Source: Aliiroseovarius sediminilitoris (GTDB lineage Bacteria > Pseudomonadota > Alphaproteobacteria > Rhodobacterales > Rhodobacteraceae). Taken from it: a stretch of DNA of 64,000 nt. Under the pieces are notes generated by a model. It searched no databases, was not told the origin of the DNA, and saw only the letters and a program-made list of their open reading frames with translations. Each line of letters begins with the position of its first letter. Within the stretch, counting starts at the first letter, position 1. Both the position numbers and the translations under genes were made by a program. This document shows positions 9,599-18,488 of the stretch, in pieces. Where the stretch lies: positions 1,798,001 through 1,862,000 of the forward strand of contig NZ_FOJB01000001.1 of assembly GCF_900109955.1 (NCBI RefSeq). The letters run 5' to 3'.

Positions 9599-10144
9599 TT
9601 ATTCTACCCCGGACAATTCTTTCTTGTGCAGCCATTCGGCATGTTTTGGCGCGCGTTTGGTTTGCGACCATTCGTTCAGCATATCCCATTTGACCTCGTC
9701 CATCCGGGCCAGCATCGCTTCTTCTTCGGGGTCGGGACAGGCCAGTTCGACGCGGTGCCCGTTGGGATCAAAGAAATAGATCGAATGGAATATCGAATGA
9801 TCGGTGACGCCGAGGACCTCGACACCTTCTTTCTCAAGATGTTCTTTGAACTCAATCAGTTCGTCGCGGTCTTTTACCTTAAACGCGATGTGCTGCACCC
9901 AGATCGGCGTGTTCGGATCGCGCCCCATCTCGGGTTTGGTGGGAAGCTCGAAGAAAGCCAGCACATTGCCGTTCCCGGCGTCAAGAAAGACGTGCATGTA
10001 CGGGTCGGGCTCATGGGTTGATGGCACATGGTCTTCGGCGATCGCCAGAACGAAGTCCATGTTCAGCATTTTCCCATACCATTCAACGGTTTCCTTCGCG
10101 TCCTTGCAGCGATAGGCGACGTGGTGAATCTGTTCGATCTTCAT
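9599..10144 (-). CDS. VOC-family metalloprotein (glyoxalase/extradiol dioxygenase-like)
   Basis: A 181-residue protein with two beta-alpha-beta-beta-beta modules. Likely metal ligands are H8 (IHHVAYR), H85 (VQHIAFK) and E133 (HRVELA), which match the 2-His-1-Glu pattern of extradiol dioxygenases and related enzymes. The extra 40 C-terminal residues are helical and basic. Substrate cannot be told. AGGAGGAC precedes the ATG, and a perfect inverted repeat lies about 20 bases upstream of the start, suggesting local control by a dimeric regulator. Confidence 0.82.
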   Translation of the reverse strand: MKIEQIHHVAYRCKDAKETVEWYGKMLNMDFVLAIAEDHVPSTHEPDPYMHVFLDAGNGNVLAFFELPTKPEMGRDPNTPIWVQHIAFKVKDRDELIEFKEHLEKEGVEVLGVTDHSIFHSIYFFDPNGHRVELACPDPEEEAMLARMDEVKWDMLNEWSQTKRAPKHAEWLHKKELSGVE

Positions 10145-10162
10145 GAGTGTCCTCCTGTTTCG

Positions 10163-10176
10163 ATGTTAACTAACAT
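10163..10176. promoter_or_regulatory. Operator-like inverted repeat before the VOC gene
   Basis: ATGTTA-AC-TAACAT is a perfect 6-2-6 palindrome 19-32 bases upstream of the VOC start codon. Its place between promoter and ribosome binding site fits a repressor site of MarR or TetR type. The regulator is unidentified. Confidence 0.4.
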
Positions 10177-10236
10177 AAAGTCATTTCATTTGCAACGAAT
10201 AGGGTGAGCGAAAACCCTGACCCTGATCTGACCAGT

Positions 10237-11883
10237 TTATGCCGGGGCAAGAGAGAGGGCGTATGCGTAGGTTACGATGATGAAGGCGCTTAGGATCAGG
10301 GACCAGATCACGCTGTCGCGCGGCGACCGAAGTGACATGATCCGAATGACATGATCGCCGCTGGGCGTTGTCAGGCGCCGAAACAGCGACCGTTCCTGAT
10401 CCAACTGGCCTTCGATCAGAATGAAAAATGAGAACACCATGGATGGCAGGTAGACGGTAATGAACATCTCGGCCAACCATGTTTCGGGGCGTGCCAAAAG
10501 GCCAATGGCGGCCGTGGCCACAAGACAGGCCGCCAGCGAGACATGCCTGCCTAACCGTAGGGTGCGATTTCGTACATGTGCCAGATGGTCAAGCTTTTGC
10601 GCAATCTCTCGATACCCATCTGCGATCAAGGCTCGGCGAAGCAAGTGATAGCGGCGTTTGAAACTGACGGGACTTTGGCGCCTGCACAGGTTCTGGAACG
10701 CGTCGGACAGATGCGTATCCTTGTCGGCCAAGGCATGATTCAACCCGATCAAAAGACGTTCCTCTTCCTCTGTCTGGCGTGACACCTGGCCCAGTCCCTC
10801 GACCAGAATGACGACGAAAAAGATGCTCAGAATGCTCAGAGCATCGAAATAGAACTCGTTTTCGATGAAAAAAGGAGGCACGAAGTAACACCATGAGCCA
10901 GCCGCCAAAACCGTCAGAACAAGCGACTTGAATGCCCTTGACGTGTCGGCGGCGATGGTCAGCAGCAGATTTGAACTCAGGATGAAGGTCAGGCCGATCA
11001 ACTCGTGCCCCTTCAGGGATTCTCCGGTCCAGAGCGAGAACAGCAAAAGGGAAAAGGCGGGTGTAAAGAACCAGACAAACCCGTCGGATGCGCGTTTCAA
11101 TTTTAATGTGGCAAAGGAATACAGAACCGAGGACGAAAAGTTCAGCCCGACCACCACAATCATCCATGGCAAGGCTGCCCAGAGGCTGGGCATCGGCACA
11201 TCAATTTCTGGATTGCTGCCCGAAAGGAACACGAAATAGATCGCGAACAGTGGCAAAGCTGGCAGAAAAAAGAACTGCAAAAGGAAATAACTCAGGACAG
11301 GACCGATGTGATGACGGTCGCGCATCAACTTCACCGCGCGCGCCTTGAACGCGACGGACAAGCCCATGGCCACAGCCGAGGCCAGAGCAAGCAAGGCGCC
11401 GATCCATGTGCTCGTATCCACACCATCCAGCTTTGAGGGAAGGTCAAGCACCAGCACCACGCCTAGACAAGCGATGCTACCCCAAAGATAATCACTGCCG
11501 TTCAACCGGCTGAGTTGATCTCGCAAAAGATACCCCATCGCGATGGCCGACGGAATTGGCCATGTTTCGGCGATGACGATGGCCACCGGCGTATCAAGCG
11601 AGGCAAGAGACATCGTAAAAAGAAGCAGGGACAGAATGAAAAAGAAGGCCTGTATCGAGGCCAGCGACAGGATGTTCCGGTCCTTTAGGGACAGAAGGAA
11701 CCGGCTGCGCCCCCAGGCAGATACCACCACAGGCAATGAAATCGCGACTTTCAGTGCAATCAGGACGACCGGGAAACTTGAAACGAGCTGTGGATCCATT
11801 TCCGAAAGGGCGACCGGAATGGCCGCATAGGCCGCAGCGGAAAGAAGGATCAACTCGATCGTCGAAGCGCGTTTGTAATTCAT
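10237..11883 (-). CDS. DMT/EamA-like membrane protein fused to a cytosolic linker and extra C-terminal helices
   Basis: The first about 315 residues of this 548-residue protein carry about ten hydrophobic helices with the two-fold layout of EamA transporters (drug/metabolite superfamily). Two more hydrophobic segments follow at about 320-360. Then comes a 75-residue hydrophilic, charged region (about 365-440, containing EEEERLLIGLN and FKRRYHLLRRA) and three further helices near 445-465, 470-490 and 522-545. Ordinary EamA proteins are 280-310 residues, so the C-terminal 230 residues are an added module. Substrate is unknown. It stands alone between the VOC gene and an araC gene; transcription is in the same direction as both. 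Confidence 0.75.
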   Translation of the reverse strand: MNYKRASTIELILLSAAAYAAIPVALSEMDPQLVSSFPVVLIALKVAISLPVVVSAWGRSRFLLSLKDRNILSLASIQAFFFILSLLLFTMSLASLDTPVAIVIAETWPIPSAIAMGYLLRDQLSRLNGSDYLWGSIACLGVVLVLDLPSKLDGVDTSTWIGALLALASAVAMGLSVAFKARAVKLMRDRHHIGPVLSYFLLQFFFLPALPLFAIYFVFLSGSNPEIDVPMPSLWAALPWMIVVVGLNFSSSVLYSFATLKLKRASDGFVWFFTPAFSLLLFSLWTGESLKGHELIGLTFILSSNLLLTIAADTSRAFKSLVLTVLAAGSWCYFVPPFFIENEFYFDALSILSIFFVVILVEGLGQVSRQTEEEERLLIGLNHALADKDTHLSDAFQNLCRRQSPVSFKRRYHLLRRALIADGYREIAQKLDHLAHVRNRTLRLGRHVSLAACLVATAAIGLLARPETWLAEMFITVYLPSMVFSFFILIEGQLDQERSLFRRLTTPSGDHVIRIMSLRSPRDSVIWSLILSAFIIVTYAYALSLAPA

Positions 11884-11973
11884 GAAAAAAACACTCGGGT
11901 TACAGCGTCAGGGCGACCTTTTGGCAAGTGTTTCAGGCGACACTACCCATGTGTTGCGAATTCGTCAGCCGGG

Positions 11974-12780
11974 TTAGCCGCCTTTACGAAACGCGGACGG
12001 TGTGGTGCCGGTTTGCTTCTGGAATGCGCGAGTGAAATAGGCTGCCGAGGCAAAGCCAAGCGATTTGGCGATGTCCTTGATCGGGATATGCGTTTCGGTC
12101 AGCAAACGACGCGCCTCGTAATGGATGCGGTCTTGCAGGATGGCCGAGGCGGGGCGCCCACAGGTTCGGTTGCACACACGGCTCAGATGGGTCGGTGTGA
12201 CGCCCAGTTCAGCGGCATAGTCGCGCACCGTCTTGTCGGTGTGGAACTCCTGTTCGACGAGCGCGGCGAAAGCGTTCACCAGACGCCCTGTGGCCCCGAT
12301 TTCCGATTGCTCGACCTTGGTGTCGGCCAGTTGGCGCTCCAGCCACACAGACAGCAGGCCCGCATGGCACATCATGGCGCGGTGGGCCGTATCGCTGTAT
12401 TTTTCCATCTCGCGTTGCAGGTCATCGACAAGACCGTTCAGAACCATCTGCTTGTCCGCTTCGCGCAGACGCATATGGACAGCCTCGTCCGGCAGGGCCA
12501 ACGCCTCTTCGCTGCCTTGCGGAAAGACCACGATGGTGCCGTTCACCTGATTGGACATTTCGAAACCGTGCATGGTGCCTGCGGGCAGGAACAAGCAGTT
12601 ATGCGGACCATAACCGGCGGTCACACCGTTGACGGTGATCCGGCCCTGACCGCGGGTGAACCACAACAGAACCGGCGCGCCATAGGATCGCATGGCCTCG
12701 GTGCGCCACCTGCCACCACTGCCCAACCGGGCAAGCGGCAGGACACGGAAGGGCGACGAAAAAGTATCGGATTTGGTCAT
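11974..12780 (-). CDS. AraC-family transcriptional regulator
   Basis: A 268-residue regulator. The N-terminal half (about 30-110) resembles a cupin effector-binding domain (WFTRGQGRITVNG, NCLFLPAGTMHGF). The C-terminal 100 residues are the two helix-turn-helix AraC domain: DYAAELGVTPTHLSR and the signature IKDIAKSLGFASAAYFTRAFQKQTG. The effector is unknown. The gene upstream region holds a palindrome that may be its own operator. The downstream DMT fusion gene, 90 bases away in the same direction, is a possible target. Confidence 0.88.
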   Translation of the reverse strand: MTKSDTFSSPFRVLPLARLGSGGRWRTEAMRSYGAPVLLWFTRGQGRITVNGVTAGYGPHNCLFLPAGTMHGFEMSNQVNGTIVVFPQGSEEALALPDEAVHMRLREADKQMVLNGLVDDLQREMEKYSDTAHRAMMCHAGLLSVWLERQLADTKVEQSEIGATGRLVNAFAALVEQEFHTDKTVRDYAAELGVTPTHLSRVCNRTCGRPASAILQDRIHYEARRLLTETHIPIKDIAKSLGFASAAYFTRAFQKQTGTTPSAFRKGG

Positions 12781-12795
12781 AGGTTCAGCGTCAGA

Positions 12796-12806
12796 CGTAT
12801 AATACG
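12796..12806. promoter_or_regulatory. Palindrome upstream of the araC gene
   Basis: CGTAT-A-ATACG is an 11-base inverted repeat 16-26 bases before the araC start codon. A related half-site CGTATC occurs about 25 bases further upstream. The position suits autoregulation, but this is inference. Confidence 0.3.
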
Positions 12807-12865
12807 GGCAATATCGAGCAACGTATCATGGGTATCCCAAAAACACGTCGCTGTCCCCAGATTTT

Positions 12866-12898
12866 TTATGCAACAGCGTTATCCACAGCTTGTCCACA
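12866..12898 (+). promoter_or_regulatory. Cluster of DnaA-box sequences
   Basis: TTATCCACA at 12879-12887 is a perfect consensus DnaA box. TTGTCCACA at 12890-12898 differs at one position and is offset by 11 bases, one helical turn, in the same orientation. A weaker TTATGCAAC lies at 12866-12874 beside a T-run. They occupy the 205-base non-coding gap between araC and miaA. Confidence 0.55.
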
Positions 12899-12985
12899 GG
12901 CTTTGGGCGACAAATGACGGGTTTTCGGCGGATTGATGCAGAAATGATAACGGTCAGCCATCAGCGTGCGGGCAGTGTGTCACGG

Positions 12986-13885
12986 TCAGGGCAGGGGAAT
13001 CACCTGCCAGTTGCCCATCCGCTTGCGAAACCATGTCCGTTGCCTTTTGGCATATTGCTGCGATGCGACAATGGCATGGTTGCGGGCGTCTTCCAGCGTC
13101 ATTTCTCCCTTCAGATGCGCGATCAACTCGACCGCCCCAATGGCTTTGGCGCTGGGGTCTTTGGGGTTCCAGTCGTCAAGGTTGGCGCGCGCCTCGTCCA
13201 AAGCGCCTTGTTCAAGCATCAAATCAAAGCGGTGCGCGATGCGGTCCCGCAACCAATCCCGGTCAGTGTGAAACACGAAAGGGCAGGTGTCAGCGAGCGG
13301 CAATAACGGTGGCGGCGTGCTGTCTTGCCAACTGGCCAAGCCGCGCCCGGTGGTGCGTTGAACCTCCCATGCGCGGGCCACGCGGGCTGGGTTCTGCTGG
13401 TCGATCCGGTCCAGTGTCTCGGCGTCCAGATCGGCCAGAAGGGCGGACAATCCCCCTTCGGCCATCCGCTGTGCGCCTTCGACGCGGATTTCGGGCGGAG
13501 TCAAAGGGATGTCGGCCAGCCCCTCGGTCAGGGCAGTCAGGTTCAGCCCCGTCCCGCCAACAATGATCGGGCGAAGCGGGCCTTTCAGGATCGGGGCAAC
13601 ATCGCGCAGCCAATGCCCGGCGGAAAAAGGATAGTTGCGCGGAACATACCCGTAAAGCCGATGCGGCACTTGAGCCTCGTCCGCGATTGACGGGCGCGCG
13701 GTCAGCACCCGCCAATTGTCAAAGACCTGAAGGGCATCGGCATTGACGATCACCCCACCAGAGGCTTCCGCGATGGCCATGGCCAAGGCTGATTTTCCTG
13801 ACGCCGTTGGGCCAGCGATCACAACTGGTCGATCTTTCGGTACGCTTTTGGCGATGGACTTTATGTCAATTCGGGTCTGGGACAT
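12986..13885 (-). CDS. miaA: tRNA dimethylallyltransferase
   Basis: Transfers a dimethylallyl group to A37 of tRNAs reading codons that start with U. The 299-residue protein has the P-loop GPTASGKS at about 25-32, the substrate segment NADALQVF and the RLYGY motif, and a C-terminal region ending with [13 protein letters not shown], all standard for MiaA. The start MSQTRID was chosen because the longer frame enters the divergent promoter region of pyrH. Confidence 0.95.
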   Translation of the reverse strand: MSQTRIDIKSIAKSVPKDRPVVIAGPTASGKSALAMAIAEASGGVIVNADALQVFDNWRVLTARPSIADEAQVPHRLYGYVPRNYPFSAGHWLRDVAPILKGPLRPIIVGGTGLNLTALTEGLADIPLTPPEIRVEGAQRMAEGGLSALLADLDAETLDRIDQQNPARVARAWEVQRTTGRGLASWQDSTPPPLLPLADTCPFVFHTDRDWLRDRIAHRFDLMLEQGALDEARANLDDWNPKDPSAKAIGAVELIAHLKGEMTLEDARNHAIVASQQYAKRQRTWFRKRMGNWQVIPLP

Positions 13886-13904
13886 GTGGCCTCGTGCACA
13901 TCTC

Positions 13905-13923
13905 GCCCCGAAGGGGCTTTTTT
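13905..13923 (+). terminator. Rho-independent terminator-like hairpin between divergent miaA and pyrH
   Basis: GCCCC-GAA-GGGGC is followed directly by six T on the plus strand. Its position upstream of pyrH, in a divergent gap, is unusual because no plus-strand gene precedes it; it would stop transcription antisense to miaA. Confidence 0.6.
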
Positions 13924-13951
13924 GACAGGGGACGCGGATCGCGCATTGAAT
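13922..13951 (+). promoter_or_regulatory. Candidate pyrH promoter
   Basis: A perfect -35 hexamer TTGACA at 13922-13927 is followed after 18 bases by TTGAAT (13946-13951), 4 of 6 matches to the -10 consensus. The ATG of pyrH is 62 bases further on. The T-run of the preceding hairpin overlaps the -35 element. Confidence 0.45.
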
Positions 13952-14012
13952 AATGTGCCTTGATCGGTCATTTTGCGCCAAAACAATCACGACAACCAGA
14001 AAGTGGCAACCG

Positions 14013-14786
14013 ATGAGTGATCAGGCCTCAGGGGTTTCGGGCAAAGACGCGTCAGACAGCGACGTCGATATCCCGCAACCGACCTATAAACGCGTCATGT
14101 TGAAAATTTCCGGCGAAGCGCTGATGGGGGATCAGGGGTTCGGTCTGAACCCGCCCACCGTTGAGCGCATCGCGCAAGAGGTCAAATCGGTCCATGATAT
14201 GGGCGTCGAGATCTGCATGGTGATCGGCGGCGGCAATATTTTCCGGGGGCTGCAAGGATCGGCCCAGGGGATGGAGCGGACGACGGCGGATTACATGGGA
14301 ATGCTCGCCACGGTGATGAACGCGTTGGCAATGCAATCGGCATTGGAAGGTCTGGGGGTCTACACCCGTGTGATCTCGGCCATTCCGATGGATCAGGTGT
14401 GCGAGCCGTATATCCGACGCCGCGCGGTGCGCCACCTTGAAAAAGGGCGCGTCTGCATCTTTGCGGCAGGTACTGGAAACCCGTATTTCACCACCGACAC
14501 AGCCGCGACTTTGCGCGCAAATGAAATGGCTTGCGAGGCGATCTTCAAGGGAACGAAAGTCGATGGGGTCTATGACAAGGACCCGGTCAATAATGCGGAT
14601 GCCGTGCGCTATGATAAAGTTTCGTATGACGATGTTCTGGCCAAGCGGTTGGGGGTGATGGATGCGTCGGCAATTGCCTTGGCGCGTGACAACAACCTGC
14701 CTATCATCGTATTTTCGCTGGATGAACCGGGTGGGTTCCGGGGCATCCTGTCGGGCAAGGGCACCTATACCCGTGTTGGCAGCTGA
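14013..14786 (+). CDS. pyrH: UMP kinase
   Basis: Phosphorylates UMP to UDP in pyrimidine nucleotide synthesis; hexameric amino-acid-kinase fold. The 257-residue protein has KISGEALMG near residue 32, [10 protein letters not shown] near 70, the UMP-contact segment [19 protein letters not shown] near 88, and [11 protein letters not shown] near the end. A polar 25-residue N-terminal extension precedes the conserved start of the domain; the ATG at 14013 is the plausible start. It leads the pyrH-frr-uppS-cdsA-dxr-rseP series. Confidence 0.96.
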   Translation: MSDQASGVSGKDASDSDVDIPQPTYKRVMLKISGEALMGDQGFGLNPPTVERIAQEVKSVHDMGVEICMVIGGGNIFRGLQGSAQGMERTTADYMGMLATVMNALAMQSALEGLGVYTRVISAIPMDQVCEPYIRRRAVRHLEKGRVCIFAAGTGNPYFTTDTAATLRANEMACEAIFKGTKVDGVYDKDPVNNADAVRYDKVSYDDVLAKRLGVMDASAIALARDNNLPIIVFSLDEPGGFRGILSGKGTYTRVGS

Positions 14787-14838
14787 CCGGCGCAGACGCA
14801 TGGGGCGATTTTTCGCCAACCGATGAAACACCGTGCTG

Positions 14839-14856
14839 GGTCCGGTCAACCGGACC
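14839..14856 (+). other. Perfect hairpin between pyrH and frr
   Basis: GGTCCGG-TCAA-CCGGACC is a perfect 7-bp stem with a 4-base loop. No T-run follows, so it is more likely an mRNA stability or processing element than a terminator. A smaller hairpin GGCGA-TTTT-TCGCC sits at 14804-14817 just upstream. Confidence 0.5.
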
Positions 14857-14940
14857 TATACATCATATGGCTGGTGGCGTTATACCGGGCCGAAGACGCT
14901 CGGACGTAGGGACGAGAAGAAGACAAGGGGAAGCCACAGG

Positions 14941-15507
14941 ATGGCAAACGAAGAATTTGAACTGGATATGGGTGATCTGGAACGCCGAATGGACGGTGCG
15001 ATTGCATCGCTCAGAACGGAATTCGCGTCGCTGCGCACGGGGCGTGCGTCGGCCTCGATGCTTGAGCCGATCATGGTCGAAGCCTATGGGCAGCGCACAC
15101 CAATCAACCAGGTGGGCACCGTGAACGTGCCGGAACCGCGTATGGTGACCATCAATGTCTGGGACAAAAGCATGGTCAACGCGGTTGAGAAGGCGATCCG
15201 CGAAAGCGGGTTGGGCATCAATCCTCAGCTCAATGGCACCATCATCATGCTGCCGATCCCCGAGTTGAACGAAGAACGCCGCCGCGAGTTGAGCCGTGTT
15301 GCCGCGCAATATGCAGAACACGCGCGCGTCTCTATTCGGAATGTGCGTCGTGATGGCATGGAACAGCTTAAAAAGGCAAAGAATGATGGAATGAGTGAAG
15401 ATGATCACAAATTCTGGCATGATGAAGTGCAAGGCCTGACAGACAGATTTGTTGGTAATGTCGACAAGGCGCTTGAGGTAAAACAAGAAGAGATCATGCA
15501 GGTCTGA
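14941..15507 (+). CDS. frr: Ribosome recycling factor
   Basis: Splits the post-termination ribosome together with EF-G. The 188-residue length and the two-domain pattern are normal: LRTGRAS near residue 33, [15 protein letters not shown] near 57, and the C-terminal helix with [25 protein letters not shown]. The start MANEEFELD is preceded by AGGGGAAG and matches homologues; upstream in-frame codons belong to the intergenic region. Confidence 0.96.
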   Translation: MANEEFELDMGDLERRMDGAIASLRTEFASLRTGRASASMLEPIMVEAYGQRTPINQVGTVNVPEPRMVTINVWDKSMVNAVEKAIRESGLGINPQLNGTIIMLPIPELNEERRRELSRVAAQYAEHARVSIRNVRRDGMEQLKKAKNDGMSEDDHKFWHDEVQGLTDRFVGNVDKALEVKQEEIMQV

Positions 15508-15549
15508 CCCTCAATCGGGCGAAGATTGATCGAATAAACAGAATTGGGC

Positions 15550-16305
15550 ATGTCGATGGGCAGAAAAGCCGCGGACAAAGCAGAGAAGGCGCATAAGTCG
15601 CCTGATCATGTTGCCATCATCATGGATGGCAATGGCCGCTGGGCGCAAAGTCGCGGAAAACCCCGACTTTTTGGCCATCACGCAGGTGCCAAACGGGTGC
15701 GCGAGATCGTCGAAGCCTGCCCGGATCTGGGCGTGAAATACATCACCATTTTTGCATTCTCGACCGAGAACTGGAAGCGGACTCAGGCCGAGGTTGCCGG
15801 TCTGATGAGCTTGTTTCGTCGCTATATCCAGAAAGAAGCGCGTGCCTTGCTGGCCGAGGGCGTGCGGGTGCGCTTCATCGGTGATCGTGACCGGCTGGAC
15901 AAGAAGCTGATCGCTCTGATGCACGAGCTGGAGACGCTGACCGAAGGCAATGACCGTGTTCATCTGACCATCGCCCTGAATTATGGTGGCCGGGACGAGG
16001 TTGCGCGCGCAACACGTCGCATGGCGCTGGATGTGGCCGCGGGTCAGCTGGATCCTGAAAGCGTGAATGAGCAAACGCTTACAAGTTACTTGGATACATG
16101 CGTTTTACCCGATCCAGACCTGGTAATCCGCACATCCGGCGAAGCGCGAATTTCGAATTTTCTGCTGTGGCAATCCGCCTATGCGGAGTATGAGTTCATC
16201 GACACGCTCTGGCCCGATTTCTCAGCCGAGGTCTTTGAGGAGGTGGTCGACCGTTTTGCCGGGCGCGAGCGCCGGTTCGGTGCGGTCGAAACCGCTGCCG
16301 AGTAA
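15550..16305 (+). CDS. uppS: Undecaprenyl diphosphate synthase
   Basis: Builds the C55 lipid carrier of cell-wall synthesis by adding isopentenyl units to farnesyl diphosphate. The 251-residue protein has catalytic D26 in IIMDGNGRWA, the STENWKR segment and the C-terminal RTSGEARISNFLLWQ motif. A TTG six bases upstream is in frame, but ATG 15550 is preferred. Encoded between frr and cdsA. Confidence 0.96.
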   Translation: MSMGRKAADKAEKAHKSPDHVAIIMDGNGRWAQSRGKPRLFGHHAGAKRVREIVEACPDLGVKYITIFAFSTENWKRTQAEVAGLMSLFRRYIQKEARALLAEGVRVRFIGDRDRLDKKLIALMHELETLTEGNDRVHLTIALNYGGRDEVARATRRMALDVAAGQLDPESVNEQTLTSYLDTCVLPDPDLVIRTSGEARISNFLLWQSAYAEYEFIDTLWPDFSAEVFEEVVDRFAGRERRFGAVETAAE

Positions 16306-16427
16306 CCTTCAGACCGGTCCCTGATCGGCCCATCGGTGGCGCGACAATTGCGCCACGCCATAGCTTTGCCCCACATCTGCGTGATCAACAGCTTGAGGGC
16401 CGCGCGTGTGAGTGCCATAAACCCCGC

Positions 16428-17246
16428 ATGACAACCGCAAATTCTTCTTCGAAATGGTCCGATCTGGCACCGCGCGTGCTTTCTGCCATCGCCATGGCAG
16501 CCATCGCAATCGTAGCCGTTGCGCTTGGCAATCCGGTCTATCTGATCATGATTGGCACAGTGATCGGGCTGTCCGTGGGGGAGTTCGCGCGCCTGATGCA
16601 ACCCGAGACACCGCGCGTCTATATTCTGTTGGGAATTCTGGCGGCCATCGCCATATTCGTTACCGGGCTTGGCGTTGATATCGCCGATCGGTCAGGTGGT
16701 TTGATCGCGTCCAGAACGCTGTTTTTGCTGATTCCACCGCTGCTGGGCACCGCATTGATCAAACGGCACAAATTGTTGTTTCTGGGTTATTGCAGCCTGA
16801 TCATGCTGGCCGGTTTGGGCTTTGTGGTGATGGGACCGGGCAAGGTTCTGATCTGGTTCTTGCTGATCATCATCATGTCCGACGTGGCTGGCTATTTTGT
16901 GGGCCGCACGCTTGGTGGGCCGAAATTCTGGCCAAAGGTCAGTCCCAAGAAGACATGGTCCGGCACGATTGCGGGCTGGGTCGGTGCACTGTTGATTGGC
17001 TTGCTTGGGGCAGGTCTGGGCGATTTCACCCCGACGGAAGCCTTGTTCGCCCCCGTGATCGCCTTCGCCGGTCAAATGGGTGACATTGCTGAAAGTGCAA
17101 TCAAGCGCAAGATGAATGTGAAAGACAGCTCAAACCTTATTCCGGGTCACGGCGGTGTGCTGGATCGGTTTGATGCTATGATCGGCGCCTCGGCGGTTCT
17201 GCTGCTTCTGACTGGGGCCGCATCCTTTATGATTTCAGCGGTATGA
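16428..17246 (+). CDS. cdsA: Phosphatidate cytidylyltransferase
   Basis: Makes CDP-diacylglycerol from phosphatidic acid and CTP at the inner membrane. The 272-residue protein has about seven to eight hydrophobic helices and the CDP-DAG synthase signature near the C-terminus, SAIKRKMNVKDSSNLIPGHG followed by GVLDRFD. Follows uppS by about 120 bases and precedes dxr by 13. Confidence 0.95.
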   Translation: MTTANSSSKWSDLAPRVLSAIAMAAIAIVAVALGNPVYLIMIGTVIGLSVGEFARLMQPETPRVYILLGILAAIAIFVTGLGVDIADRSGGLIASRTLFLLIPPLLGTALIKRHKLLFLGYCSLIMLAGLGFVVMGPGKVLIWFLLIIIMSDVAGYFVGRTLGGPKFWPKVSPKKTWSGTIAGWVGALLIGLLGAGLGDFTPTEALFAPVIAFAGQMGDIAESAIKRKMNVKDSSNLIPGHGGVLDRFDAMIGASAVLLLLTGAASFMISAV

Positions 17247-17259
17247 CAGGGCAGGGCGC

Positions 17260-18450
17260 ATGACACCGACATCGCAGCGCAGGGTCTCGATCTTTGGGGC
17301 GACCGGGTCGATTGGGCAATCCACGATTGACCTGATCGCGCGTGACCTTGCCGCCTATGACGTTGTGGCGCTGACCGGTGGGCATAACGTGGCCTTGCTG
17401 GCGCGCGATGCAATCCGTCTGAACGCGGACATCGCGATCACCGCGCATGAAGAGCACCTGCCAGCCCTGCGCGACAGGTTGTCCGGTTCGGGGATTGAGG
17501 CTGCGGCAGGCGAGGCCGCGATTGAGGAGGCCGCCACGCGACCCGCCGATTGGGTCATGTCCGCAATCGTAGGGGCGGCCGGTTTGCTGCCAGGTCTGCG
17601 CGCACTGGAAGCCCGCGCGACGCTGGCACTGGCCAATAAGGAAAGCCTGGTAACGGCGGGGCCGCTGATCATGGCCACGGCAAAAGCGCATCACGCTCGC
17701 ATTCTGCCCGTGGACAGCGAACACTCGGCGGTGTTTCAGGGGCTGGCAGGCGAAAACCTGGCAGCGGTCGAGCGGGTGATCATCACGGCCTCGGGTGGGG
17801 CATTTCGCGACTGGCCGTTGGAAAAACTCGCTCATGCCACGTTGGCGCAAGCCAGTGCCCATCCAAACTGGGATATGGGTCAACGCATCACCATCGACAG
17901 CGCATCCATGTTTAATAAGGCATTGGAAGTAATAGAAACCAAAGAGTATTTTGGTTTTCGTGCAGATCAAATCGAAGTCGTCGTGCACCCCCAAAGTCTG
18001 GTTCACGCGCTTGTCGGGTTCAACGATGGTGCCTTGATGGCGCATCTTGGCGCGCCGGATATGCGCCATGCCATCGGATATGCGCTACATTGGCCGGATC
18101 GGCGCACATTGCCAGTGGATCGTCTGGATTTGGCCCAAATTGCAACCTTGGAGTTTCGTGCACCTGACGAGCAACGATACCCCGCCCTGCGTCTGGCGCG
18201 CGAGGTGATGGCGGCAGGCGGCTTGTGCGGAGCGATTTTCAACGCGGCGAAAGAGGAGGCGTTGGACAGTTTCATTGCGGGCCGCATCGGTTTCATGGAT
18301 ATGGCTGACGTGGTTGAACAGGTTTTGACGCGTCTTGACGCAGATGTGACCCTGATGCAGGGCGCAATGACCCTTGATAATGTTCGCGCCGCCGACCAAA
18401 TGGGACGGATAACTGCCCAGCAAGTCATCGGTTCATACCCCGCCGTGTAA
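17260..18450 (+). CDS. dxr: 1-deoxy-D-xylulose 5-phosphate reductoisomerase
   Basis: Second step of the MEP isoprenoid pathway: NADPH-dependent conversion of DXP to MEP, supplying the precursors used by the neighbouring uppS. The 396-residue protein shows the NADPH loop GATGSIGQ at about 13-20, ALANKESLV, the catalytic segment PVDSEHSAVFQ, and WDMGQRITIDSASMFNKALE. Length is typical. Part of the co-oriented series. Confidence 0.96.
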   Translation: MTPTSQRRVSIFGATGSIGQSTIDLIARDLAAYDVVALTGGHNVALLARDAIRLNADIAITAHEEHLPALRDRLSGSGIEAAAGEAAIEEAATRPADWVMSAIVGAAGLLPGLRALEARATLALANKESLVTAGPLIMATAKAHHARILPVDSEHSAVFQGLAGENLAAVERVIITASGGAFRDWPLEKLAHATLAQASAHPNWDMGQRITIDSASMFNKALEVIETKEYFGFRADQIEVVVHPQSLVHALVGFNDGALMAHLGAPDMRHAIGYALHWPDRRTLPVDRLDLAQIATLEFRAPDEQRYPALRLAREVMAAGGLCGAIFNAAKEEALDSFIAGRIGFMDMADVVEQVLTRLDADVTLMQGAMTLDNVRAADQMGRITAQQVIGSYPAV

Positions 18451-18488
18451 GCGGCCAATAGTAGAAAAAAGAGCAGGAGAGACATCCC

